The notes below the pieces were generated by a model. The model saw only the letters and a program-made list of their open reading frames with translations, ran no database searches and was not told the origin of the DNA. 9,124 bases of DNA from the NCBI GenBank assembly GCA_027057985.1, contig JALUTJ010000400.1, positions 1-9,124 on the forward strand, given 5' to 3'. Position 1 is the first letter of the stretch, and each line of letters starts with the position of its first letter. This DNA is from Chromatiales bacterium (GTDB lineage Bacteria > Pseudomonadota > Gammaproteobacteria > UBA6429 > Thiohalophilaceae). Shown here one piece after another: positions 1-5,485 of this stretch. The position numbers were made by a program, and so were the translations under genes.

Positions 1-425
1 AGGGGCTGTAATGCCTTCTCACCACCAAACATACCCAGCATGCCACCGAATGAGGAAGCCATGATCACCTCCACCAGGGTATCGAAAGACGGGCCCAGAT
101 CCACCTTTTCGATCACCGGGGCGAGGTGCAGATCGGGCTGTTTGTCCCCCTCGGCGCGTAAAAAACGGTCGATATTTTCCTCGCTAAAGAACTGTTCCAT
201 CATCAGGCGGCGAATCGCCTTTTTAAAATCCTCGAAGCGGGCCGGGATAACACCAGAGCCGTACAGCCCGGGTACTTTTTCAAACAGCATGTGCACGGCA
301 AGCCAGTTGGTGATGGCGCCGGAAAGGGCAAAAAGGCCAATGCTGAGAACCAGCTCGTTTTTCAGCACGATGCCGCCAAGCACCAGCAAGGCGGCCAGTG
401 AGTTGGTGATCAGGCTTTTATTCAA
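1..425 (-). CDS. DUF445 family membrane protein, N-terminal part (runs off the left edge)
   Basis: I translated this reading frame by hand from the minus strand; it is open from 425 to the window edge, giving 141 codons. The product starts MNKSLITNSLAALLVLGG, a hydrophobic N-terminal segment. The motif GAITNWLAVHMLFEKVPGLY at about residues 36-55 is the hallmark of DUF445 proteins (conserved TNWLAV.MLF). A charged stretch and a second hydrophobic, glycine-rich segment (about 118-134) follow, and then the window ends. No function is established for the family. A TGA lies in frame 11 codons upstream of the start, so the start is constrained. TTG at 425 has GGGAG eight bases upstream and leaves the first hydrophobic segment intact; the next ordinary start would cut into it. 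The gene is divergent from the SHOCT-like gene at 643. The family call is confident; the TTG start is less so. Confidence 0.85.
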   Translation of the reverse strand, partial: MNKSLITNSLAALLVLGGIVLKNELVLSIGLFALSGAITNWLAVHMLFEKVPGLYGSGVIPARFEDFKKAIRRLMMEQFFSEENIDRFLRAEGDKQPDLHLAPVIEKVDLGPSFDTLVEVIMASSFGGMLGMFGGEKALQP

Positions 426-433
426 TGAATCGT

Positions 434-438
434 CTCCC
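434..438 (-). promoter_or_regulatory. Ribosome binding site deciding the TTG start of the DUF445 gene
   Basis: On the minus strand GGGAG lies eight bases before TTG at 425. No ATG or GTG lies between the in-frame upstream TGA and this TTG, so the site supports the non-ATG start. Confidence 0.6.
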
Positions 439-469
439 TCGGATAAATTGCGATAAATTCAGGCATACT

Positions 470-498
470 ATTATATAGGAATGCTGTCGGCAGGATAA
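470..498 (-). promoter_or_regulatory. Sigma-70-like promoter for the DUF445 gene
   Basis: On the minus strand a perfect -10 box TATAAT (470-475) is preceded, after exactly 17 bp, by TTATCC (493-498), which matches three of six bases of TTGACA. Transcription would begin near 462 and give a leader of about 37 bases to the TTG start at 425. The -10 is strong and the -35 weak, which may mean an activator helps. The CAGAATT repeats at 516-563 lie just upstream. Confidence 0.55.
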
Positions 499-515
499 GA
501 GAGACTAATTCGAGT

Positions 516-563
516 CAGAATTGCTAGCGGACAGACAGAATTGGCGCTGTGGCAGGCAGAATT
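516..563. repeat. Three CAGAATT direct repeats, 20-21 bp period
   Basis: CAGAATT occurs at 516-522, 536-542 and 557-563; the first two copies share a following G. Start-to-start distances are 20 and 21 bp, about two helical turns, so all three copies lie on one face of the DNA. They sit between the DUF445 promoter and the probable promoter of the 643 gene. The arrangement looks like an iterated operator, but no known regulator motif is recognised and chance is not excluded. Confidence 0.45.
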
Positions 564-576
564 TGTCATAATTTCA

Positions 577-585
577 TGCTATAAA
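577..585 (+). promoter_or_regulatory. Possible extended -10 promoter for the 643-2822 genes
   Basis: TGCTATAAA fits an extended -10 element (TGnTATAAT with one mismatch). No good -35 box lies at 16-18 bp, although TTGTCA sits at 563-568, too close for normal spacing. This would give a leader of roughly 50 bases before the ATG at 643. It is a tentative call, made mainly because no better candidate precedes the gene cluster. Confidence 0.35.
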
Positions 586-642
586 AGGCTAATAATATTA
601 ATAGTGTGTTTCTGCTGATGATAAAAGCTGGATGAGGATGTT

Positions 643-1257
643 ATGGCAGACGAAATGCCATTGATAAAACAAAGTGGTGCCTCGGGGATGGAAATACAGG
701 TTCGCCTGTTCGATGGGCGCGAGTTGCAGTATGCTGCCAGAAGCGGTAAGTCAAAACAGTCCTATTCAATCGATATTCTTTCCTTGCAGGATAAAAGTAA
801 AAACGTCTATATGATTGCCTGGAACTGGCTGGCAATTGCAGTGGCAACATTTCTGTTGATGCTGGGGCTACTGGTTATTCTGCCTCCTGTTCTGGGTGAG
901 AATAAAAATCTGGTACTGGGGCTGATATTACTCGTTGGCACCGTGGTTTCGATATTCAGCCTGATCCGGTTTTTTAAAAACACCTCGCGGCGTTGTATTT
1001 TCTATACCCGCAAGGCGGCAGTGCCGGTTATCAGCCTTTATGCCAACAAGCCTTCGGCAAAAGCCTTGCAGGCATTTGTCGATAAGGTTGAGCAGCGTAT
1101 TAAAAAAATTCGCTCACACCTGAATATTGATGAAGACAAGCAGCTGACCGGGGAAATGAAAATGCTGCGTCGCCTGAGTGATAGTGGTGTTATCAGTAAA
1201 AAAGATTACGAAGCTGCGCGTGCTGTGTTATTGAGTGGCTTTGGTAGCAAAAGATAA
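643..1257 (+). CDS. Two-helix membrane protein with SHOCT-like C-terminus
   Basis: The 204-residue product has a polar N-terminal part (1-55) and two strongly hydrophobic helices at about 57-82 and 89-111, joined by a short loop. A basic segment and an amphipathic helix (about 138-160) follow. The C-terminal module, about 169-197, contains LRRLSDSGVISKKDYEAARA. Its pattern of leucines, a turn glycine and a following E/DY matches the SHOCT short C-terminal domain, which occurs in many oligomerising membrane proteins of unknown role. The start is ATG with GAGGA four bases upstream. The exonuclease gene follows after 24 bp on the same strand, so the two are probably co-transcribed. The topology and SHOCT-like end are visible; the cellular function is unknown and I do not assign one. 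Confidence 0.75.
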   Translation: MADEMPLIKQSGASGMEIQVRLFDGRELQYAARSGKSKQSYSIDILSLQDKSKNVYMIAWNWLAIAVATFLLMLGLLVILPPVLGENKNLVLGLILLVGTVVSIFSLIRFFKNTSRRCIFYTRKAAVPVISLYANKPSAKALQAFVDKVEQRIKKIRSHLNIDEDKQLTGEMKMLRRLSDSGVISKKDYEAARAVLLSGFGSKR

Positions 1258-1281
1258 ATTTAATCAACAAGAAGAGCATTA

Positions 1282-2175
1282 ATGCAAAAATCAGAATACG
1301 AAGACATGGCGCAAAAGCTCGAAGAAAGCGGTGATTACCGGGTCATTCGCCGCTTTGTACCGGTAGAAGCCTATAATGAAAACCCGGGGCAAGAGCTAAA
1401 AAAAGCCATATTCCTCGACGTGGAAACAACCGGCATGGATGCGGATGAAGACCAGGTAATCGAGCTTGCCATGGTGCCGTTTGAATTTGACAAGGACGGC
1501 AATATTTATCGGGTGTTACCGGCTTATAATGGTTTTAATGACCCCGGTCTGCCCATCCCCGAGCTGATAACGCGTATCACCGGGATAACCGATGATATGG
1601 TGCGGGGAAAAAAACTCGACCTCGATGCTGTTTCGGCCATGCTCAAAGATGCCGTGATCGTGATCGCACATAATGCACGCTTCGACCGGCCTTTTGTAGA
1701 AAATCTGCTGGATGATTTCAAGGATATCGCCTGGGGCTGTTCGATTGCCGACGTCGACTGGAACCGGCAGGGGTTTGAAGGCGTCAAACTTGAATATCTG
1801 GCTTACAAGTTTGGCTTCTTCTACGAAGGCCACCGAGCCACCATAGACTGCCAGGCCGGTATCGAAATTCTCAGTCGTCATTTTGAAGAAGATGGTAAAA
1901 CCGTGCTCAATCACCTGCTGAAAAATGCCCGCCGTACCGATATTCGCCTCTGGGCCGAGGGCGCACCGTTCGACCGCAAGGATGTACTGAAAAAAAGGGG
2001 CTATCGCTGGTCAGCCGGAGATGATGGCAAACGCAAGGCATGGTATAAAGACCTGTCGGAAGATGAACTTGAAGAAGAAATGCGCTATCTTAATGAGAGT
2101 ATCTATCCACGTGCAGTTGGCGTACTGCCCACGGATAAATTCAATGCCAGGATTCGCTATTCAAAGCGCATATAA
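1282..2175 (+). CDS. DnaQ-like DEDDh 3'-5' exonuclease with C-terminal extension
   Basis: The 297-residue protein carries a complete RNase T/DnaQ-type exonuclease fold at about residues 41-200. The ExoI motif is FLDVETTG (D46, E48), the ExoII motif AHNARFD (D135), and the ExoIII motif HRATIDCQA (H184, D189), giving all five DEDDh residues for two-metal hydrolysis from a 3' end. ITRITGITDDMV (about 96-107) is also typical of the family. An extra module at about 222-277 follows, including WAEGAPFDRKDVLKKRGYRW and a second tryptophan motif; I have seen similar tails on uncharacterised 3'-5' exonucleases. It lacks the polymerase-binding context of DnaQ, so a repair or RNA-processing role is possible but the substrate is unknown. 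The start is ATG with GAAGAG five bases upstream. It lies between the SHOCT-like and DUF2892 genes. Confidence 0.88.
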   Translation: MQKSEYEDMAQKLEESGDYRVIRRFVPVEAYNENPGQELKKAIFLDVETTGMDADEDQVIELAMVPFEFDKDGNIYRVLPAYNGFNDPGLPIPELITRITGITDDMVRGKKLDLDAVSAMLKDAVIVIAHNARFDRPFVENLLDDFKDIAWGCSIADVDWNRQGFEGVKLEYLAYKFGFFYEGHRATIDCQAGIEILSRHFEEDGKTVLNHLLKNARRTDIRLWAEGAPFDRKDVLKKRGYRWSAGDDGKRKAWYKDLSEDELEEEMRYLNESIYPRAVGVLPTDKFNARIRYSKRI

Positions 2176-2223
2176 ACCAGGCAATGATAATAATAAAATA
2201 CTGCCGTAGTTGGAGGGTGGACA

Positions 2224-2415
2224 ATGAAATGTAATATGGGTGTGATTGATCGTTCGATTCGGGGACTAATTGGCATTTCTGTTGTTTCAGCTGGTTTTTA
2301 TTACCAGTCATGGTGGGGGCTGGTTGGAATAATCCCAATTAGTACTGCACTCACCGGAATCTGCCCGGCATATTACCCGTTTGGGATTTCAACCTGCAAG
2401 ACAGATAACGATTAA
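2224..2415 (+). CDS. DUF2892 (YgaP-type) small membrane protein
   Basis: The 63-residue product begins MKCNMGVIDRSIRGLIGISV and ends in a TGICPAYYPFGISTC block, the two signatures of the DUF2892 inner-membrane family. This unit also forms the membrane tail of the YgaP rhodanese. It has two short hydrophobic segments, at about 13-27 and 31-46, and cysteines at 3, 47 and 58. No rhodanese domain is attached, so this is the stand-alone form. Ribosome binding is strong (GGAGG, seven bases before ATG). It lies 48 bp after the exonuclease gene and 41 bp before the receiver gene on the same strand. The biochemical role of stand-alone DUF2892 proteins is not established; the family call rests on the motifs and length. 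Confidence 0.82.
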   Translation: MKCNMGVIDRSIRGLIGISVVSAGFYYQSWWGLVGIIPISTALTGICPAYYPFGISTCKTDND

Positions 2416-2456
2416 ATCACTCTAGTTCTTCGCTTTACAGTTGCACGGATAAAGAA

Positions 2457-2822
2457 ATGACAAAAAAGATTCTCCTGGTTGAAGATAACGAAGATAATCG
2501 TGACATGTTATCCCGCCGCCTGGAACGCAAGGCATTTAGCGTTAGCCTTGCGGTAGATGGTAAACACGGCGTGGAACAGGCAAAAACCGAATTACCCGAT
2601 ATCATCCTTATGGATATGAGCCTGCCCGTCATGGATGGCTGGGAAGCCACCCGCGCTATAAAAAACGATCCCAAAACTGCAGATATCCCGGTGATTGCCT
2701 TAACCGCCCATGCCATGTCCAGCGATCGTGACAAGGCCATCGCCGCCGGCTGCGATGACTACGACACCAAGCCGGTCGATTTTCAGCGTTTGCTGGGCAA
2801 GATTGCAACATTGACGGAATAG
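2457..2822 (+). CDS. Single-domain response regulator (CheY/DivK-like receiver)
   Basis: The 121-residue product is a receiver domain with nothing attached. The acidic pocket is in LLVEDNEDN (E9, D10), the phospho-acceptor is D53 in LMDMSLPVMDG, the switch threonine is T83 in ALTAHA, and the conserved lysine is K105 in TKPVD. The VEDNEDNRDML start and the MSLPVMDGWEATR block resemble DivK-like receivers and receiver modules of hybrid kinases more than chemotaxis CheY. It would work by phosphorylation-dependent binding to a partner. No histidine kinase lies in the window, so its partner is unknown. Ribosome binding is weak (GGATAAAG upstream of ATG). It is the last of four same-strand genes and converges with the tRNA-Arg gene. 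Confidence 0.9.
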   Translation: MTKKILLVEDNEDNRDMLSRRLERKAFSVSLAVDGKHGVEQAKTELPDIILMDMSLPVMDGWEATRAIKNDPKTADIPVIALTAHAMSSDRDKAIAAGCDDYDTKPVDFQRLLGKIATLTE

Positions 2823-2894
2823 AAAAACATTAAAAATTATTTTCTTTTTTAAAGCCTGCAGGAGTTAAGTACGTGGACGTTGATGGGAATAATT

Positions 2895-2971
2895 TGGCGC
2901 CCCCGACACGATTCGAACGTGTGACCTATCCCTTAGGAGGGGATTGCTCTATCCAGCTGAGCTACGGGGGC
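2895..2971 (-). tRNA. tRNA-Arg (anticodon CCU)
   Basis: The 77-base minus-strand sequence folds as a complete cloverleaf. The acceptor arm GCCCCCG pairs with CGGGGGC, and the D arm is GCTC/GAGC. The anticodon stem ATCCC/GGGAT encloses loop CTCCTAA with anticodon CCT at 2935-2937. The T arm ACACG/CGTGT encloses TTCGAAT. A discriminator G and an encoded CCA end the gene at 2895. It reads AGG arginine codons. It lies on the same strand as the PilZ gene, 49 bp after that gene's stop codon, and converges with the receiver gene. No convincing promoter of its own is visible, so read-through from the flagellar genes is possible. Confidence 0.97.
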
Positions 2972-2975
2972 CGCT

Positions 2976-2996
2976 GCGCTATCTTATCAATAGCAC
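2976..2996 (-). repeat. Small hairpin between the PilZ gene and tRNA-Arg
   Basis: On the minus strand GTGCTAT and ATAGCGC form a 7-bp stem with one G-U pair around a 7-base loop (TGATAAG). It ends five bases before the tRNA 5' end. There is no U run, so it is not a classical terminator. It may mark a processing or promoter element. Confidence 0.35.
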
Positions 2997-3020
2997 TGTT
3001 AAAAATATAGCCCCGTTATT

Positions 3021-3716
3021 TTACACGCCGCTTTTTTCTGTACGCAGGATAAACTGCTGAATGGTTTTTTCGATGCTGTTTTTCTGTTCTTCTATTTCGA
3101 CTCCCAGCACGATATCGTGGTAATTATTTTCTACCCGGGTATTGATGACGCGGGTGGCAACGGAAAAACCTTTCTGTCCGGGTAGTTCGATATAGAGATC
3201 TTCAATCCTTCGCCCGGGCTGGAACAGTGCGGCAAAGGCATAGGGCAGTCGTAGGCACATACCATTGAGTGAGATATTTTCCAGCTTTGCGGGGAGCTTT
3301 TTATTATTGGCCAGGTATATCGTGGCCTCGATATCGTTTATCCAGGAAGTATCGAAACGGTAAAAGAAGCGTTTCTGCGGGTAATAAATTTCCTCTGGAA
3401 AGTACACAAACAGCTCGTTTGTCGCTTCTCTTTTTGCTGGTCGGGCGATACGGCTTTTGAAAATAACGGGCAGTCGTTCCAGTCGCAGGGAAAAACGTGC
3501 CTCGGTTTTGTTTTCCAGCAGTTTATGCTCGGGCAACGGATTGGGTTCGTCGAAATGCAGGATTTGCTTTTCATTGTCCACTTCTAGCAGGGAGGTGAGA
3601 CAGTATTGCGGCAGGGCATCGAAGGAGACATCGATCATCTGTCGTGATTTGAGGATATTTTTCAGCAGGTTATAGATCTGGAGCGGGCTTTTAAGCAGTT
3701 CGTTGTTGGCAGGCAT
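3021..3716 (-). CDS. ycgR: YcgR/FlgZ-type flagellar brake protein with PilZ domain
   Basis: The 231-residue protein has a YcgR-like N-terminal domain (about 5-105) and a C-terminal PilZ domain (about 113-222). Both c-di-GMP-binding signatures are present: RxxxR as R116-F-F-Y-R120, and [D/N]xSxxG as N147, S149 and G152. By family knowledge, YcgR/FlgZ proteins bind c-di-GMP and then act on the flagellar motor or stator to slow swimming. The gene lies only 3 bp after the flgN stop with no clear ribosome binding site, which suggests translational coupling. That placement after flgM-flgN is as in Pseudomonas, where the gene is called flgZ. It is likely transcribed late from the flgM sigma-28 promoter. 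The PilZ call is firm; the brake role is inferred from family and context. Confidence 0.9.
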   Translation of the reverse strand: MPANNELLKSPLQIYNLLKNILKSRQMIDVSFDALPQYCLTSLLEVDNEKQILHFDEPNPLPEHKLLENKTEARFSLRLERLPVIFKSRIARPAKREATNELFVYFPEEIYYPQKRFFYRFDTSWINDIEATIYLANNKKLPAKLENISLNGMCLRLPYAFAALFQPGRRIEDLYIELPGQKGFSVATRVINTRVENNYHDIVLGVEIEEQKNSIEKTIQQFILRTEKSGV

Positions 3717-3719
3717 AAA

Positions 3720-4187
3720 TCAGGCGCGTGCAAGGGTAGAAGAATTATCCTGCTTGATGTTTTTGCCATTGGCCGAGTATACCAGGTCGGTGGCAGGCCG
3801 GGCGTTACAGAGGATTTCAATCTGAGTTTGTATGCTGTTGCGGCGGCCATTGATGACTAGTCCATTGACCTGGTTCTGGCGTTGAGCCTGCTCTGAGACG
3901 TTGCGCAGTTTTTGCCACTGCTTTTGTAAAGTTGCATTGATAAGCCATTGCCGGGGTTCGGCCGGGTCGGCATTTTGCTGTTTAACGACGACAATACGCT
4001 GTTGTTCCAGCCGTTCAATTTTTTCTGCCAGTCGGGTTTTATCGCCGGTAATTTTTTCCAGCCCTTCGATATCGTTATTTTTCAACATCTCGGTTTCGTA
4101 TTTCAGCAGTTGCAGAAGCTGCTGCATGGCCTCGATGCTGGCTTCGAGAACGGGTTCAAGTGAAAGAGTGTGAGCAGGCGCAGACAT
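3720..4187 (-). CDS. flgN: FlgN, export chaperone for hook-filament junction proteins
   Basis: The 155-residue, largely helical product matches FlgN. An N-terminal helical region rich in L, E and Q (about 10-70) precedes the C-terminal signature: NQVNGLVINGRRNS (105-118), then a helix, then VYSANG (136-141) near the end. FlgN keeps FlgK and FlgL unfolded and export-competent in the cytoplasm and delivers them to the type III export apparatus. The gene starts with ATG two bases after the flgM stop codon and lacks an evident Shine-Dalgarno sequence, so its translation is probably coupled to flgM. The PilZ gene follows after 3 bp. FlgN sequences diverge widely, so position between flgM and ycgR carries part of the weight. 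Confidence 0.9.
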   Translation of the reverse strand: MSAPAHTLSLEPVLEASIEAMQQLLQLLKYETEMLKNNDIEGLEKITGDKTRLAEKIERLEQQRIVVVKQQNADPAEPRQWLINATLQKQWQKLRNVSEQAQRQNQVNGLVINGRRNSIQTQIEILCNARPATDLVYSANGKNIKQDNSSTLARA

Positions 4188-4189
4188 GA

Positions 4190-4504
4190 TTAGCTGTTGG
4201 CAAAGTCGTCTTCAAAAGCAAGCATTTTATCGGCGATACGATCGGCATCGACCTTGTAATCACCGTTGGCGATGGCACTTTTTACTTCGGCCACCTTCGC
4301 ACTGTCGACCGCCGAGCCGCTATTGAGTTTTTGCTCGATATCCTTGAGGCGTGAGGCGGTGCTGGTCAGTGTAACGCGATCATCACTCGCGTTTTCTGAT
4401 TCGGAATTATTGTCCAGTTTGGCCTGGTTACGGTTTTTTACCGCATTGCTCTGGCCCGAATTTATCTGCGCCCGGTTGGCATTGATATTAGTAATGTCAT
4501 TCAT
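4190..4504 (-). CDS. flgM: FlgM, anti-sigma-28 factor
   Basis: The 104-residue product has the FlgM layout: a polar, unstructured N-terminal half with the ITNINANRAQ start, then DRVTLTSTASRLKDIEQKL (42-60), then VDSAKVAEVKSAIANG (66-81) and a final helix with ADRIADKMLAFE (87-98). The C-terminal half binds FliA (sigma-28) and blocks it; after hook completion FlgM is exported through the flagellum and FliA is freed. The ATG at 4504 has AGGAG eight bases upstream. A sigma-28 promoter at 4541-4567 precedes it, giving the expected feedback loop. Transcription may also read through from flgA, 105 bp upstream. flgN follows after 2 bp. Confidence 0.95.
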   Translation of the reverse strand: MNDITNINANRAQINSGQSNAVKNRNQAKLDNNSESENASDDRVTLTSTASRLKDIEQKLNSGSAVDSAKVAEVKSAIANGDYKVDADRIADKMLAFEDDFANS

Positions 4505-4540
4505 GCTGCATACTCCTGCATACGTACTCTTTCATAACTG

Positions 4541-4567
4541 TTAGCGTCCATAAAAAATATATCTTTA
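4541..4567 (-). promoter_or_regulatory. Sigma-28 (FliA) promoter of flgM-flgN-ycgR
   Basis: On the minus strand TAAA (4564-4567) is followed by exactly 15 bp and then GACGCTAA (4541-4548). That is a full match to the -35 element of TAAA-N15-GCCGATAA and 6 of 8 bases of the -10 element. It sits about 37 bases before the flgM start and after the flgA stop. FliA control of its own inhibitor is the known logic of the system. Confidence 0.75.
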
Positions 4568-4609
4568 GCCCTGTTTAATGTAATAAATTCAATAACATAG
4601 CATTTCTGG

Positions 4610-5326
4610 CTAAAATTCCACTTCGACCATGCCGCTGGACACTACCCGGGCATAAATCAGTTTCTTGCTTTTCAGGTTCTGTACCCGGATAGTCTGGCCC
4701 TGCTTGCCGTCCATCAGCGCCTTGCCTTTGAGGCGTAAATTCAGGCGGCCACGGTGAGCGACAATGGTAATGTGCTGGCCCCGCAGTACCAGTTTCTGCG
4801 GCGTCAGCAGGCCGGGAGTCAGTACCTGGCCCGCCTTGATATTGCGCCGTGCCTGCATATTTTTTAAATGGCTGAATGAGCTGTAATAACCATGCGTCAG
4901 TTGTGAGTATCGACGAACCACGTACTCGAGATCAGTGTCATTGATCACAGTTCCACGCAGCAAGGGGTAACGCGCTACCAGGGCATTGACTGTACCATCG
5001 ACCCGGGCGGCAACATGGATCCGCCATGCCTGAGGAGCACTGCAACTGACCGTAAGACTGGTATTTCCCGGCAGACGTGCGCCAGGAGCCAGCCTGACTT
5101 TGAGCGGCTGGTGACAGCGTGGCACCATAACCTGTGCATTGAGTGAAGTCACTTCAACCTGTACATTCTGTAACGGGATATCCTGCTGGGCAATAAACTG
5201 CTGTACTGCCTGTTTAATCGAGGCATGGCTCTGCAAACCGGCCGCAAAAACCGCGGCAGACAGGGGCAATAGTGTCAGGAATATGACATTTTGCCAGAAA
5301 CGGGCTGTTTTACCGGGTTTTTGCAT
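4610..5326 (-). CDS. flgA: FlgA, periplasmic chaperone for P-ring assembly
   Basis: The 238-residue precursor has a typical signal peptide: basic MQKPGKTARFWQ, a hydrophobic core to about 26, and a likely cleavage after AVFA (residue 28). The mature part carries the cysteine pair C71 and C95 seen in FlgA proteins, with W101 after the second. A SAF-type beta domain follows, including RNIKAGQVLT (160-169) and a C-terminal end with QGQTIRVQNLKSKKLIYARV. FlgA helps FlgI subunits build the P ring around the rod in the periplasm. ATG at 5326 has a weak GGTGA ribosome site. The gene is read from a sigma-54 promoter at 5365-5380, divergent from cheV, and flgM follows after 105 bp. Length is close to the family norm. 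Confidence 0.93.
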   Translation of the reverse strand: MQKPGKTARFWQNVIFLTLLPLSAAVFAAGLQSHASIKQAVQQFIAQQDIPLQNVQVEVTSLNAQVMVPRCHQPLKVRLAPGARLPGNTSLTVSCSAPQAWRIHVAARVDGTVNALVARYPLLRGTVINDTDLEYVVRRYSQLTHGYYSSFSHLKNMQARRNIKAGQVLTPGLLTPQKLVLRGQHITIVAHRGRLNLRLKGKALMDGKQGQTIRVQNLKSKKLIYARVVSSGMVEVEF

Positions 5327-5364
5327 GGGATTTCACCGTGAACTCATTTATCTAATTATTTAAA

Positions 5365-5380
5365 TGCAATCCCTGTGCCA
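5365..5380 (-). promoter_or_regulatory. Sigma-54 (RpoN) promoter of flgA
   Basis: On the minus strand the bases read TGGCACAGGGATTGCA. This matches TGGCACG-N4-TTGCW at every constrained position except the seventh (A for G), with GG and GC correctly 10 bp apart. Transcription would start about 12 bases past the GC, near 5354, leaving a leader of about 28 bases before the flgA ATG. An enhancer-binding activator of the FleQ/FlrC type would be required. Confidence 0.8.
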
Positions 5381-5395
5381 TTAATGGCCTCGTTT

Positions 5396-5412
5396 CACTC
5401 TTTTGTCGAGTG
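5396..5412. repeat. Short inverted repeat between the flgA and cheV promoters
   Basis: CACTC (5396-5400) and GAGTG (5408-5412) are inverted around a 7-bp spacer. The pair lies between the flgA sigma-54 site and the cheV sigma-28 site, a plausible operator location. Five-base arms are common by chance and no known motif is recognised. Confidence 0.25.
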
Positions 5413-5426
5413 TCAGTCACATTATT

Positions 5427-5453
5427 TAAAGTAATGGCTCAATGCGCCGATAA
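5427..5453 (+). promoter_or_regulatory. Sigma-28 (FliA) promoter of cheV-cheR
   Basis: TAAA (5427-5430), a 15-bp spacer, then GCCGATAA (5446-5453): an exact match to the sigma-28 consensus in both boxes and in spacing. Transcription would start near 5460, about 25 bases before the cheV GTG, leaving room for TAAGGAG at 5471-5477. Confidence 0.92.
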
Positions 5454-5470
5454 GGGAAGTATCTGCAAGC

Positions 5471-5477
5471 TAAGGAG
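5471..5477 (+). promoter_or_regulatory. Ribosome binding site deciding the GTG start of cheV
   Basis: TAAGGAG lies eight bases upstream of GTG at 5486. The encoded N-terminus MAGILDEVDKRTNLVG is the usual CheV start, so GTG is preferred over any downstream ATG. Confidence 0.8.
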
Positions 5478-5485
5478 CGATTGAA

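Noticed and set aside
40..456. 138-codon plus-strand open frame
   Set aside because: It is the antisense of the DUF445 coding frame, whose minus-strand translation gives the recognisable TNWLAVHMLFE motif; the plus-strand product is serine/arginine-rich with no family features.
2821..2852. AGAAAA...TTTTCT followed by T run as a terminator of the receiver gene
   Set aside because: The stem would be almost wholly A-T with a long loop, too weak to call.
3269..4544. Several plus-strand open frames of 60-90 codons opposite ycgR, flgN and flgM
   Set aside because: They are antisense shadows of well-recognised minus-strand flagellar genes, with low-complexity serine/cysteine-rich products and no supporting ribosome sites.
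5454..5477. Two GGA motifs in the cheV leader as a CsrA/RsmA site
   Set aside because: The first GGA lies upstream of the predicted transcription start near 5460, leaving only the ribosome site GGA in the mRNA.
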